Assembly (NCBI RefSeq): GCF_025273675.1
Contig: NZ_CP045809.1
Location: forward strand, 4,278,001-4,342,000
Source of the DNA: Gordonia pseudamarae
Lineage (GTDB): Bacteria > Actinomycetota > Actinomycetes > Mycobacteriales > Mycobacteriaceae
Reading direction: 5' to 3'
Length of the DNA stretch: 64,000 bases
Shown here: in pieces, positions 45,355 to 54,391 of the stretch
Layout of the letters: the number at the start of each line of letters is the position of its first letter
Numbering within the stretch: position 1 is the stretch's first letter
The notes under the pieces: model-generated
The model's database searches: none
What the model saw: the letters and a program-made list of their open reading frames with translations, nothing else
What the model was told of the DNA's origin: nothing
Position numbers and translations under genes: made by a program

Positions 45355-46420
45355 CCGGTCGCGGCCGGACCGGATACAACCCGCGCCCGAGCGAATCCGC
45401 GGGCAGATCTGGCGCAACGGTGCGGCCGTCGACGGATTCTCCCTCGACACGATCGAGCACTGCCTCGACGATCCGGAACTGCTGGTGTGGGCCGACCTGG
45501 AAAGCCCCTCGCACGCCACGCTGTCGCGGCTGGCGCACGAGCTGAAGCTGTCCCCGTTCGCCGTCGAGGACACTCTGGCGGCCGCCGAACGGGTCAAGAC
45601 CGTCGCCTACGCCACCCACACCTTCCTCATGGTGTACGCGGTGTCACCGCGGTCGGCGGCGTCCGGCGACGACCGGGTAGCCGCGAACACGCCTGGGCCG
45701 CCGACGATATCCCGGCGCGCCGAATCGTTCGAACTGCACCGCATCTCGATATTCCTCAAGGGAAACACCCTCATCACCGTGCGCGGTGGACCCGGTTTCG
45801 ACGTCGACGAACTGATGCGGCGGTGGGCGGACACCGGGGGCGAACAGTACGGGGTCGGGGCGTTGCTGCACGGACTGCTCGACCTGGTCGTCGACGGACA
45901 TTTCGATGCCGTGCAGGTGCTCGATGACCAGATCGAGGAACTCGAAGAAATACTCTTCGCCGATGACGGCCGCGGCCGCGACCTGCAACGTCGCAGCTAC
46001 AGCATCCGCCGCGACCTGGTGATCCTGCGCCGCGTGGTGCTGCCGATGCGCGAGGTGCTGGCAACCGTGCAGCGGCGGCGCATCGACAATCACGCACCGC
46101 CCGAACTCGACCCACACTTCTCGGACCTCTACGACCACGCCCTGCGCGCGGCGGAGTGGACCGAATCGTTGCGGGACATGATCGCGACCGTGTTCGAGAC
46201 GAATCTGTCGTTGGCCGACGCCCGGCTCAACACCGTGATGAAGAAGCTCACCTCGTGGGCCGCGATCGTGGCGGTGCCCACCGCCATCACGGGCTTCTAC
46301 GGGCAGAACGTGCCGTTTCCGGGGTTCTCCTCGACCATCGGCTTCATCGTCAGCTCCACACTGATCGTGGTCGCCGTCGCGGTGCTGTACGTGAGTTTCC
46401 GGCGCCGCGACTGGCTGTGA
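45341..46420 (+). CDS. CorA-family magnesium/cobalt transport protein with GQN in place of GMN
   Basis: 359 residues. The N-terminal cytoplasmic domain contains WADLESPSHATLSRLAHELKL and FAVEDTLAAAERVKT, then a long helix region (LDDQIEELEEILFADDG) and two C-terminal transmembrane helices. The normal GMN selectivity loop before the last helix reads GFYGQNVPFPG here, so Met is replaced by Gln. Such GxN variants are seen in ZntB-like and some CorA proteins, so the ion is uncertain. Start ATG 45341 overlaps radA. It separates radA from disA. Confidence 0.85.
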   Translation: MPPSDRSRPDRIQPAPERIRGQIWRNGAAVDGFSLDTIEHCLDDPELLVWADLESPSHATLSRLAHELKLSPFAVEDTLAAAERVKTVAYATHTFLMVYAVSPRSAASGDDRVAANTPGPPTISRRAESFELHRISIFLKGNTLITVRGGPGFDVDELMRRWADTGGEQYGVGALLHGLLDLVVDGHFDAVQVLDDQIEELEEILFADDGRGRDLQRRSYSIRRDLVILRRVVLPMREVLATVQRRRIDNHAPPELDPHFSDLYDHALRAAEWTESLRDMIATVFETNLSLADARLNTVMKKLTSWAAIVAVPTAITGFYGQNVPFPGFSSTIGFIVSSTLIVVAVAVLYVSFRRRDWL

Positions 46421-46494
46421 CGCCTTGACGTCCTCGGGCGACCATGTGCCGTCAGGCAGAGCGGACATACACAATCGCACGTTACGAGGCAACC

Positions 46495-46628
46495 ATGCCT
46501 GAGACCGTGCAGATTCGCGACATCGACGATGGTGTCTACGCCGTGCTCGTTCGCAGGGCGGCGAAGACGAGATCTCGGTTCCGGACTTGTTCCGTCGCCG
46601 GTGCGCGCGCGTGTACGTCACGGCGTGA
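46495..46628 (+). pseudogene. FitA-type antitoxin remnant with a frameshift
   Basis: ATG 46495 opens ETVQIRDIDDGVYAVLVRRAA, close to the ribbon-helix-helix start of FitA-like antitoxins. After residue 24 the frame is lost; in another frame the next codons read DEISVPDLFRRRCARV and stop at 46628, matching the family's 'GxSVPDLLRRExxRL' segment. So a one- or two-base indel broke the gene near 46561. No toxin remains. Confidence 0.65.
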
Positions 46629-47163
46629 AGTGCGGCCGGTACTCGTCGGCGGCGCGACTGTTCTCCACGTAGTCCGAAAAGTGTTCACGGCCTTTGATGG
46701 TCACGAACACCGCATGCGCAATGGCCAACGAGTCGTTCGGATCACCAAGATGGGCAACTGCTTTGGTGAAGATCTTGCGGCGCTGCACGCCGAGGAGTTC
46801 GGCGTGCAGGCGCACCGTCGATCCGACGGACACGGGTTTGCCGTAGTCGATCTCCAGGTGCACGGTCACGGCGTTGGCGCCGAGCAGTTTCGGGATCGCA
46901 CCCATGACCTCGTCGAAGGCCGTCGACAGGATCCCGCCGTGGATGACCCCGGGACCGCCCTCCATCCACGGCGTCACCGCCATGTCCGCCCAGACGGTGA
47001 GGCCGTCTCCGGCGATCGTGCGCAGGTTCAGCCCGTGCGGCGCCCGCGAACCACACCCGTAACAGACCGGGTTGTGTTCGCCGACCGGTTCGCCCGGCGC
47101 GGCGGCCCGCGGGTGGCGGGTAGCGGTGTCGAGATCGGTGGGCACGACGAATTCACTTCTCAT
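46618..47163 (-). CDS. PaaI-family hotdog thioesterase
   Basis: 181 residues of the PaaI/UPF0152 hotdog fold. Cys pair [18 protein letters not shown] in the N-terminal part, then [20 protein letters not shown] (His-Gly-Gly and Asp/Glu). It probably hydrolyses acyl-CoA; substrate unknown. ATG 47163 diverges from disA (44-nt gap). The end overlaps the antitoxin remnant by 11 nt. Confidence 0.88.
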   Translation of the reverse strand: MRSEFVVPTDLDTATRHPRAAAPGEPVGEHNPVCYGCGSRAPHGLNLRTIAGDGLTVWADMAVTPWMEGGPGVIHGGILSTAFDEVMGAIPKLLGANAVTVHLEIDYGKPVSVGSTVRLHAELLGVQRRKIFTKAVAHLGDPNDSLAIAHAVFVTIKGREHFSDYVENSRAADEYRPHFTP

Positions 47164-47207
47164 GGATGGTTAGGCTAGTTGCCGGACTCCGAAGGAGGTG
47201 GCACGCG

Positions 47208-48305
47208 GTGCCCGACACAGACAAGCACGGGAGCGGCCGGGATGCTTTGACGCGGGAGACGCTGGCCCGTGTCGCACCGGGCACCGGGCTGCGCGACGGC
47301 CTCGAGCGGATCCTGCGCGGCGGAACGGGCGCGCTCATCGTGCTCGGCCACGATTCGGCGGTCGAGAAGATCTGCGACGGTGGATTCCAGCTCGATGTCG
47401 AGTTCGCCCCGACACGGCTGCGCGAGCTGGCCAAGATGGACGGCGCGGTGGTGCTGTCGACCGACGGATCGCGGATCGTGCGCGCCAATGTGCAGTTGGT
47501 CCCCGATCCCTCGATCCCGACCGAAGAGTCCGGTACCCGCCATCGTGCGGCCGAACGCACCGCCGTGCAGACCGGTCACCCGGTGATCTCGGTGAGCGCG
47601 TCGATGTCGATCGTCAGCATCTACGTCGACGGGACCCGGCGGGTCGTCGACAGCCCCGACCCGATCCTCTCGCGCGCCAACGTCGCCCTGTCGACGCTCG
47701 AACGCTACAAGTCACGTCTCGACGAGGTGATCGCGGCGCTCTCCCGCGCCGAGATCGAGGACTACGTCCTGTTGCGCGATGCGATGTCGACGGCACAACG
47801 GATGGAGATGGTGCGCCGGGTCTCGGTGGAGATCGACGAGTACGTGCTTGAGCTCGGCGTCAACGGCCGGCAGGTGAGCCTGCAGTTGGAGGAGCTGATC
47901 CACGACAACGACACGATGCGCGAGTTGCTGGTACGCGACTATTACGCCAGCCCCGAACCGGCCACCATCGAGGAGGTACGGCAGGCGCTGGAAACCATCG
48001 AGGGCTTCTCCGACGCCGACCTGCTCGACCTGACGTTACTGGCCGGCGCATTCGGCTACCCCACCACCATCGACGCCCAGGACACCACGATGCGTCCGCG
48101 CGGATACCGACTGCTGGCGCGGATCTCGCGGCTGCAGTTCGCGCACGTCGACCGGCTCGTCCGCAGTTTCGGCTCGCTGCAGGCCCTGCTGGCCAGTTCG
48201 GCCGCCGACCTCCAGGCGGTCGAGGGCATCGGCTCGATCTGGGCCCGGTACATCCGCGAGGGCCTGTCCAGGCTGGCCGAATCGAGCATCGAGCGCTACG
48301 AGTAG
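47208..48305 (+). CDS. disA: DNA integrity scanning diadenylate cyclase DisA
   Basis: 365-residue enzyme that makes cyclic di-AMP from two ATP and scans DNA for branched structures. The DAC domain has DGA at 78-80 ([12 protein letters not shown]) and RHRAAER at 111-117; the linker helix is followed by a helix-hairpin-helix domain ([26 protein letters not shown]) at the C-terminus. GTG at 47208 has GAAGGAGG 10 nt upstream. radA normally sits next to it in mycobacteria. Confidence 0.95.
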   Translation: MPDTDKHGSGRDALTRETLARVAPGTGLRDGLERILRGGTGALIVLGHDSAVEKICDGGFQLDVEFAPTRLRELAKMDGAVVLSTDGSRIVRANVQLVPDPSIPTEESGTRHRAAERTAVQTGHPVISVSASMSIVSIYVDGTRRVVDSPDPILSRANVALSTLERYKSRLDEVIAALSRAEIEDYVLLRDAMSTAQRMEMVRRVSVEIDEYVLELGVNGRQVSLQLEELIHDNDTMRELLVRDYYASPEPATIEEVRQALETIEGFSDADLLDLTLLAGAFGYPTTIDAQDTTMRPRGYRLLARISRLQFAHVDRLVRSFGSLQALLASSAADLQAVEGIGSIWARYIREGLSRLAESSIERYE

Positions 48306-48331
48306 CCCGGCCACCGGGCTCCGCGCGTCCA

Positions 48332-48388
48332 GGGTGTGTCTCCCAATTCCCTGTGCCGCCCTCGGCGGAGGAATTGGGAGACACACCC
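48332..48388. terminator. 19-bp nested hairpin, bidirectional terminator
   Basis: Arms 48332-48350 and 48370-48388 match perfectly over 19 bp; the 19-nt loop holds an inner 5-bp stem (48356-48360 with 48364-48368). It ends disA, and the right arm contributes the last base of the stop codon of the opposite gene. The arms are long and AT-mixed, so a miniature insertion cannot be excluded. Confidence 0.75.
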
Positions 48389-49149
48389 TAGCGGCTGGCC
48401 GGATTCACCACGTTGAAGGTGATCGGGGAGGATTCTTTCTCCCCGATCTTGCCGATGGCCTGGTACTGGCCCGCGGCCACGGGCACGCGGGGCTTGTTGC
48501 AGCCGGGGCTGCTGGTGGTGCCCGACCAGGTGATGGTGTCGCGTACCTGCTGGGCGGGTTTGAGTACCCGGTTGTCGGGGGTCTTGACCGGTGAGCAGTC
48601 GCGTGCGGTCCAGAGGGTGCGGGTGCCGTCGAGGGTGCGCACAATCACGTCCTGAGCCGATTTGCCCACATCGCGGGTGCATTCGCTCAAGCCCGCGTTG
48701 GTGACGACGATGGTGAACACCGGCTGGCTGCCGACGGTGTAGGTGGGCTTGTCGGTGTAGAGGACGACCGAGATGTTCTCGTCGGGACACAGGCCGGACG
48801 CGGGCACGGGCCCGGGTGTGGTGCTCGCGGTGGCCGACGGTTCGGCGCTGGGCGTCGTCGAGGTGTCGGCCGGTCCACCGGATGCGGCCCAACCGCCGGT
48901 ACCGCCCCCGGTGACCCGTTCGTCGATGCTTTCATCGGCGGGTTCGGTGGTGGTCGGGGGTGGTGTCGATGACGAGGCGGAGGTCGATGACTCGGTGTTG
49001 CCGGGTGTGGAGTCGCCACCGCTGGTGGTCCACACGATCAGTCCGACGATGACGGCCACCACGGCGAGCGCGACGACTCCGGCGAGGATGCGTCGTCGCC
49101 AATAGACTTCAGGAGGCAGCGGCCCGTGCGGTTCGATCACCCCGCCCAC
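48388..49149 (-). CDS. Membrane-anchored conserved protein next to disA
   Basis: 253 residues. A cytoplasmic N-terminus, one transmembrane helix (RILAGVVALAVVAVIVGLIV), a Ser/Thr/Pro-rich linker to about 115, and an extracellular domain with GLCPDENISVVLYTDKPTYTV, EC and DCSP and a C-terminal beta region. It resembles the M. tuberculosis protein next to disA (cell-wall-facing, unknown function). GTG 49149 is the start, and GTG 49140 is possible. Confidence 0.8.
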   Translation of the reverse strand: MGGVIEPHGPLPPEVYWRRRILAGVVALAVVAVIVGLIVWTTSGGDSTPGNTESSTSASSSTPPPTTTEPADESIDERVTGGGTGGWAASGGPADTSTTPSAEPSATASTTPGPVPASGLCPDENISVVLYTDKPTYTVGSQPVFTIVVTNAGLSECTRDVGKSAQDVIVRTLDGTRTLWTARDCSPVKTPDNRVLKPAQQVRDTITWSGTTSSPGCNKPRVPVAAGQYQAIGKIGEKESSPITFNVVNPASR

Positions 49150-49218
49150 GCTATCGGCCGCCCCCGATCACCGCGCTGACGTGACGCGGCGTGTCGAGTG
49201 TGAATTCGGGCAAAGACA

Positions 49219-49857
49219 CTACACGGGCTCGATGGTGACCTCACCGATGTCACCGAACACGCCGCGGACATGGATCTTGCCCTGGTCCAGTTGATAGGTG
49301 AGGCCGACAATGGCGAGCTTGCCCGAGTTGACCCGATCGGCGATGATGCGGCTGCGCTGCATGAGGACACGACCGGTTTCGACGACATGCCGGGCCTCGA
49401 ACTCGTCGACGCGGGTGAGACCTTCGCTGCGGCCGGCCAGGATGCTCGGTGCCACCTTCTCGACGACGTCGCGGATGTACCCGGTGGGCAGTTGGAGATC
49501 GTCGAGAGCGCTGAGAGTCGCGGCGATGGCTCCGCAACTGTCGTGGCCGAGGATGATGATGAGCGGTACGGACAGGACTTCGGGTCCGTATTCGAGTGAC
49601 CCGAGCACTGCGGAGTCGATGACGTGTCCGGCGGTGCGGACGACGAACATGTCGCCCAGGCCCTGGTCGAAGATGATTTCGGCGGCGAGCCGGGAGTCGC
49701 CGCAACCGAAGAGCACGACGTGCGGGTATTGCCCGCCGACAAGCCGTTCCCGATCCTCGATACCCTGACTGGGATGTTGCGATTGTCCCGACACGAAACG
49801 TTCGTTGCCCGCTTTGAGCACTTGCCAGGCCGCTCTTGGGCTGAGTCCTTCGGTCAT
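49219..49857 (-). CDS. Beta-carbonic anhydrase
   Basis: 212-residue zinc enzyme that interconverts CO2 and bicarbonate. Zinc and catalytic residues: Cys52-x-Asp54-x-Arg56 in LFGCGDSRL, and His and Cys in LGHDSCGAIA. ATG 49857 shares the palindrome CATG with the divergent mutY start (ATG 49856), so the two genes start back to back with overlapping codons. It corresponds to the canB-type gene next to mutY in mycobacteria. Confidence 0.93.
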   Translation of the reverse strand: MTEGLSPRAAWQVLKAGNERFVSGQSQHPSQGIEDRERLVGGQYPHVVLFGCGDSRLAAEIIFDQGLGDMFVVRTAGHVIDSAVLGSLEYGPEVLSVPLIIILGHDSCGAIAATLSALDDLQLPTGYIRDVVEKVAPSILAGRSEGLTRVDEFEARHVVETGRVLMQRSRIIADRVNSGKLAIVGLTYQLDQGKIHVRGVFGDIGEVTIEPV

Positions 49858-50767
49858 GTCAAGTAGTGTGCCACCGACCACTCTGCTGGGGTGGTTCGAC
49901 GTCCATGAACGTGATCTGCCGTGGCGGGAGCCGGGGCGCAGCGGCTGGGAGATTCTGGTCAGCGAGATCATGTTGCAGCAGACCCCGGTGGCCAGGGTGC
50001 TGGGGCCCTGGTCGGAGTGGGTGCGGCGGTGGCCGACACCGTCGGCGATGGCCGCGGCGTCACCGGGCGAGGTGTTGCGGGCGTGGGGAAAACTCGGCTA
50101 TCCACGCCGGGCGTTGCGGCTGCACGGTTGCGCCCAGGTGTTGGCCGCCGACTACGACGATATGGTTCCCGACGATGTGGCCACGCTGCTGGAGTTGCCG
50201 GGGATCGGCGACTACACGGCGCGGGCGGTGGCCTGTTTCGCCTATGGCCGGGCGGTTCCGGTCGTCGACACCAATGTGCGCCGGGTGATCGCACGCGCGG
50301 TGCACGGGCGGGCCGAACCGGGCAACCCGAGCAGGCGTGATCTCGACGACGCGGAGGTGTTGCTGCCGAGGTCGGCCGACGGCTCCTATTCGGCCGACGC
50401 GCCGCGGTTCTCGGCGGCGTTGATGGAGTTGGGCGCGCTGGTGTGCACGGCAAGGAATCCGGCGTGCGAAAACTGCCCGCTGACCGATTGCCGGTGGGTG
50501 CGCCGGGGCCGGCCGGCCCACACCGGCCCGGCGCGCACGGTGCAGAAGTTCGCGGGCACCGACCGCCAGGTGCGGGGGCTGTTGCTCGATGTGTTGCGCG
50601 GTTCTGCCGATCCGGTGCCACGGGGCAGCCTCGATGCCGTATGGACCACCGATGTGGCGCAACGCGATCGCGCACTGGATTCGTTGTTGTCGGACGGTCT
50701 GGTGGAGACCACCGGGTCGGGCCTGTTCTGTCTGGCCGGGGAAGCCGGTCCCGATCGGGAGGGCTAG
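49856..50767 (+). CDS. mutY: Adenine DNA glycosylase MutY
   Basis: 303-residue base-excision enzyme that removes adenine opposite 8-oxoG. SEIMLQQTPV has the catalytic Glu, LPGIGDYTARAV is the helix-hairpin-helix, and VVDTNVRR has the Asp. The iron-sulfur cluster Cys residues are CTARNPACENCPLTDC, spaced 6-2-4, the actinobacterial version. ATG 49856 shares the CATG with the carbonic anhydrase start; a GTG at 49868 would begin nearer to conserved sequence and is a strong alternative. Confidence 0.93.
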   Translation: MSSSVPPTTLLGWFDVHERDLPWREPGRSGWEILVSEIMLQQTPVARVLGPWSEWVRRWPTPSAMAAASPGEVLRAWGKLGYPRRALRLHGCAQVLAADYDDMVPDDVATLLELPGIGDYTARAVACFAYGRAVPVVDTNVRRVIARAVHGRAEPGNPSRRDLDDAEVLLPRSADGSYSADAPRFSAALMELGALVCTARNPACENCPLTDCRWVRRGRPAHTGPARTVQKFAGTDRQVRGLLLDVLRGSADPVPRGSLDAVWTTDVAQRDRALDSLLSDGLVETTGSGLFCLAGEAGPDREG

Positions 50768-50877
50768 CACGGACGTGGCCGGATTGCCCGTGGCCGCGTG
50801 TGCGCCGGGCAACGATCGAATGAATTGGTTTCCAGGGTTTACCCACCACCTCGCAAGTATTGATACTGTCGCGAGCT

Positions 50878-51963
50878 ATGACTTACCCCCCAACTCCTCC
50901 GCCGTCGGGCTCTTCGCCCGAGGGCAAAGATCCCTACCAGCAGGGCGGCAATCCGGGGCAGTACGGCCAGCCCGGTTCGTACGGTCAGCCCGGTTCGTAC
51001 GGTCAGCCGGGCCCGGGCCAGTACGGCCAGCCGAACCCCGGCCAACCCAATCCGGGCCAGTACGGCCAGCCAGACCCCGGCCAACCCAATCCGGGCCAGT
51101 ACGGCCAGCCGGGCGGCGCCCAGTACGGGCAGCCCACCCCGGGGCAGTACGGCCAGCCGGCCGGCGGCCAGTACGGCCAGCCGGGTCAGAGCCCCTATGG
51201 CGCGCCGCAGTACGGCGCGGGCGGTTTCGGCGCTCCGGGCGCGCCCGGCAAGCCGGATGTGGGCGAGGCGTTCAACTGGGCATGGGCCCAGTTCCGCGCC
51301 AAGATCGGGGTGATGATCCTGCCGGGTCTGGCCGTGTTCGGCGCCGCCGTGATCCTGCTGATCCTGGCGATCTTCGGCACCGCGCTGTCGGTCAATGAGG
51401 AAACCGTCCGCGTCGGCAGTGGCGACTACTCGTACACGACGACGACATCGGAGATCAATCCGATCGGCCTGATCTTCCTGATGCTGCTGTACTTCGTGTT
51501 CGGGTTCGTGCTGCTGTACCTGTCGTCGGCAATCATCTCCGGCGCGTTGAAGGTCGCCGACGGTGTCGACGTGACCGCGCGCGACTTCCTGGTTCCGCGC
51601 AATCTCGTTCCGGTCGTCCTGACCGCGCTGCTCGTCGCCGTCGGTGTGGCGATCGGCTCGATCGTGATCATCGGTGGCATCATCGTCGCCTTCTTCGCGC
51701 AGTTCGCGATCGTCATCGCCATCGACAAGTCGCTGTCCCCGGTGAACGCGATCAAGGCGTCGTTCGAGCTGGCGAAGAACAACCTCGGCGATTCGCTCAT
51801 CGCGTGGCTGCTCGCCGGCATCATCGGTGGCGTCGGCGCCATTGTGTGCTACATCGGCCTGATCGTGACGCTGCCGCTGGCACAGCTGTTCTACGTGCAC
51901 TGCTACCGCCGGATGACCGGTGGGCAGATCGCTCCCGCCCCGGGTGCGGCTCCCGCCTACTGA
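50878..51963 (+). CDS. Membrane protein with Gly-Gln-Tyr-Pro repeat N-terminus
   Basis: 361 residues. 1-120 consists of repeats such as PGQYGQP (about 12 units) encoded by repetitive DNA at 50957-51190. From about 125 a DUF-type integral membrane domain with five or more hydrophobic helices follows ([59 protein letters not shown] and [20 protein letters not shown]). ATG 50878. Function unknown; such proline/glutamine-rich tails are common in Mycobacteriales membrane proteins. Confidence 0.82.
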   Translation: MTYPPTPPPSGSSPEGKDPYQQGGNPGQYGQPGSYGQPGSYGQPGPGQYGQPNPGQPNPGQYGQPDPGQPNPGQYGQPGGAQYGQPTPGQYGQPAGGQYGQPGQSPYGAPQYGAGGFGAPGAPGKPDVGEAFNWAWAQFRAKIGVMILPGLAVFGAAVILLILAIFGTALSVNEETVRVGSGDYSYTTTTSEINPIGLIFLMLLYFVFGFVLLYLSSAIISGALKVADGVDVTARDFLVPRNLVPVVLTALLVAVGVAIGSIVIIGGIIVAFFAQFAIVIAIDKSLSPVNAIKASFELAKNNLGDSLIAWLLAGIIGGVGAIVCYIGLIVTLPLAQLFYVHCYRRMTGGQIAPAPGAAPAY

Positions 51964-51989
51964 CGGTCCGACGCACGACCTTTCCCGAC

Positions 51990-52020
51990 ATCCCGGTGCC
52001 TCCTCAGGGGGCACCGGGAT
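51990..52020 (+). terminator. Intrinsic terminator after the membrane-protein gene
   Basis: Arms 51990-52000 and 52010-52020 (ATCCCGGTGCC and its complement) pair over 11 bp with a 9-nt loop, followed by TCTTCT. 27 nt beyond the stop at 51963. Confidence 0.8.
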
Positions 52021-52084
52021 TCTTCTGCGCCGATCACTTCGGTGATCGCCCTCGGTTCAGGCCGCCGGTCGACCGGTGCGGCCG

Positions 52085-52879
52085 TCAGTCGGGCTGTTCC
52101 ATCGACAGGAACGCCTCGATCGCCCCGCGATAGGTGTCCGGGGCGTCGTCGTGCACCAGGTGTCCGGCTCCCGGCACCCGGAGGTAGCGCGAGTTCGGGT
52201 TGGCGGCGCACATCCGGCGCATCTGGCCCGCCGGGGTGACGCCGTACTCGGCCTCGATCACCAGCGTCGGCGCGGCGACCGCGGCCCACTGATCCCAGAA
52301 GTGGCGTCCGCCCCACTCCTCGGCGATATCGGCCCAGATATCGAGGCTGCCGTGCAGCGCACCGTCGTCGAAGGCCTCGTAGAAGTAGCGGCCGGCAACC
52401 GGGCCGAACATCTGCTCGGCGGCCTCGAGTGAGGCGAACCGGTCAGGCCAGCTGTTGAACCACGGCGTCCACGATCGGGTGGTCTGCCCGCGAAAGTCGG
52501 GGGCCATGTCCTCGACGACCAGCGCGGTCACCATCTCCGGGTAGGCGGCGGCGGTGCACCAGGCGTGCAGGCCGCCCATCGAATGCCCGATCAGCACCGC
52601 CGGGCCGAGGTCGATCCAGGTGAGTATCTCGGCGACGTCGGCGACGAAACGTTCGGTGGACAACTCGCACGGATCGTCGGGGTGATCGACGTCGGCACCG
52701 GTGTGGAAGGCCGCGTCGAAGGTGAACACGCGACCGTAGCGGCGCAGCCACGGAATCTGCCTGCGCCAGGTGCGCCCACGTCCCATCAGTCCGTGCAGCA
52801 GGACGATCGGGCCGAGCGGGCCGTCCTGGCCGCCGTGGTCGAGCAGGCCGATGTCCGCGTAGTGCTTGTCCGGCGCCAT
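52085..52879 (-). CDS. Alpha/beta hydrolase
   Basis: 264-residue alpha/beta hydrolase. VLLHGLMGRGRTW is the oxyanion turn, VLIGHSMGGLHAW the nucleophile elbow (GHSMG), and GAGHLVHDDAPD carries the catalytic His. ATG 52879. It is divergent from mhuD (201-nt gap), as I recall for the mycobacterial order. Substrate unknown; not a lipase by signature alone. Confidence 0.87.
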   Translation of the reverse strand: MAPDKHYADIGLLDHGGQDGPLGPIVLLHGLMGRGRTWRRQIPWLRRYGRVFTFDAAFHTGADVDHPDDPCELSTERFVADVAEILTWIDLGPAVLIGHSMGGLHAWCTAAAYPEMVTALVVEDMAPDFRGQTTRSWTPWFNSWPDRFASLEAAEQMFGPVAGRYFYEAFDDGALHGSLDIWADIAEEWGGRHFWDQWAAVAAPTLVIEAEYGVTPAGQMRRMCAANPNSRYLRVPGAGHLVHDDAPDTYRGAIEAFLSMEQPD

Positions 52880-53080
52880 GGTCACGTCCACCAGGATATT
52901 GGACGTCCGTCCGATTGTGCCGCCCACACTGTGCCACCCACACGATGCCGCCCCCCACGATGCCACCGACCGGTACCGGACGCCGGTAGGGCCCCTCGCC
53001 CCGGCGCGCAAAGCTCCGGCCGGACCGCAAGTGGCCCTCGCATCTATCCCGGCCCGCGGTACGGCAGTAGGGTGGTGGCC

Positions 53081-53389
53081 ATGTCAGTGGTGAAGATCAA
53101 CGCGATCAGGGTTCCCGAGGGCGCAGGCCCCGAGTTGGAGAAGCGGTTCCACGCCCGCGCTCATTCGGTCGACGGCTCTCCCGGTTTCCTCGGCTTTCAG
53201 CTCCTGCGCCCGGTCAAGGGCGAGGACCGCTACTTCGTGGTGACCAACTGGGCGACCGAGGAGGACTTCCAGACCTGGGCCAAGGGCCCGGCCCGCGAGG
53301 CGCACGCCGGCGAGCAGCGCAATCCGGTGGCCTCCGGCGCCGATCTGCTGGAGTTCGAGGTCGTCATCGACCAGAAGCCCTCCGCGTAG
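53081..53389 (+). CDS. mhuD: Heme-degrading monooxygenase MhuD
   Basis: 102-residue ABM-fold dimer that degrades heme to mycobilin and iron without releasing CO. Key residues of the M. tuberculosis enzyme are present: Asn7 (VKINAI), Trp66 (FQTWAKGP) and His75 (EAHAGEQ). ATG 53081. It stands next to a divergent hydrolase and upstream of the LON-domain gene (4-nt gap). No iron box was found in the 201-nt upstream region. Confidence 0.92.
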   Translation: MSVVKINAIRVPEGAGPELEKRFHARAHSVDGSPGFLGFQLLRPVKGEDRYFVVTNWATEEDFQTWAKGPAREAHAGEQRNPVASGADLLEFEVVIDQKPSA

Positions 53390-53393
53390 GCGG

Positions 53394-54119
53394 GTGCGCG
53401 TGGACCGGTGGGAACCCGCGACAATCCCGATGTTCCCGCTGGGTCGCGCGTTGTTGCCCGGGGATTCGTTGCCGCTGAGGGTTTTCGAGCCCCGCTACCG
53501 GGCGTTGCTCACCGATACGCTCGGCGAGTACCGGGAACTGCTCGAACGCCGCGAGGCCGACCCCGACGTCCCCACCCCGACCCTGAGTCCCCCGGGATTC
53601 GGTGTGGTGCTCATCTCGCAAGGGCATGAGGTGGGTGGCGGTGACATCCGATACGACGTCGGCACCTACGCCGACATCGCCCAGATGTCCCGGCGACCCG
53701 ACGGTCAGGCATCGCTGAGCTGTGTGGGCGGCAATCGTTTTCGTGTCGTCGAATGGCTTCCCGAAGCCCCCTACCCACTGGCGACCGTGCAGCCGCTGCC
53801 CAACCCACCGGTGACGGCCGAGCATCGAGCCGCATTCGAGTCGCTGTGTGCCCGGGTGGCCACCTTGCTGGACGAGTTCGCCGACAACCGCGGCATTGCG
53901 GCGCTCGCACTGAACCCGGTTGAACGCGCCATCGTCGACCTGTCCCGGCTCGACGAGGCGCTCCACGACGAGCTCGGTGTCGCCGGCTGGGCGGCGCGGT
54001 TCCCGCTCGGATCATCGGACCGGCAGTTGCTGCTGGAAGCCGACGACGCCGACACCCAGCTCCGCATCCTCGACGACGCCGTCGACGGCCTGGCCGCGGC
54101 GGTCGAGTTCACGAGGTAG
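53394..54119 (+). CDS. LON peptidase N-terminal substrate-binding domain protein
   Basis: 241 residues consisting only of the LON substrate-binding domain (PUA-like, about 10-200) and no ATPase or protease. IPMFPLGRALLPGDSLPLRVFEPRYRALL is the conserved start, in pieces FPLGRALLPGDSLPLRVFEP; GFGVVLISQGHEVG follows. Such single-domain proteins are common but uncharacterised. GTG 53394 (another GTG at 53400) directly follows mhuD, so the pair may be co-transcribed. Confidence 0.85.
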   Translation: MRVDRWEPATIPMFPLGRALLPGDSLPLRVFEPRYRALLTDTLGEYRELLERREADPDVPTPTLSPPGFGVVLISQGHEVGGGDIRYDVGTYADIAQMSRRPDGQASLSCVGGNRFRVVEWLPEAPYPLATVQPLPNPPVTAEHRAAFESLCARVATLLDEFADNRGIAALALNPVERAIVDLSRLDEALHDELGVAGWAARFPLGSSDRQLLLEADDADTQLRILDDAVDGLAAAVEFTR

Positions 54120-54215
54120 CCCGCACAGTGGGTATCACAGCCCCCGGGTGCTGCCCTCGTTGAGGAACCGGCGACCGTACAGCCCCGCACGCTCGGTCCG
54201 GGTCGGCTGGCGCCC

Positions 54216-54380
54216 ATGCGATCGATCGTCACGACTGTCGCACCGGAGCTCTGCTACGGGCAGCCCTGCTACGCACGCGACGGCAAGGTGGTGTGCTGCT
54301 CCAGCAGCGGACAGATGGACAAGCAGCGCTACTCGACCTTCGGGTTCAGCGTTCGGGCCGAGCTCGACTCCGGTGACGGG
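54216..54380 (+). pseudogene. DUF1801-like gene fragment
   Basis: About 55 residues: IVTTVAPELCYGQPCYARDG, KVVCC and YSTFGFSVRAELDSGDG match the middle of DUF1801 proteins (typically 'TWYGMPAYARDGKVVCFFQ...FGFSDxANLDxG'). The N- and C-terminal parts are missing, and from 54392 the ABC-F gene occupies the opposite strand. A truncated relic, perhaps cut when the ABC-F gene arrived. Confidence 0.6.
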
Positions 54381-54391
54381 TTAGAACGACG

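Noticed and set aside
43351..45597. A 748-codon open frame on the reverse strand
   Set aside because: It is antisense to lpqE and radA and has no recognisable domain.
47168..47180. TTAGGCTAG near the disA start as an iron box
   Set aside because: Only one half-site is present and the sequence fits a -10 promoter element as well.
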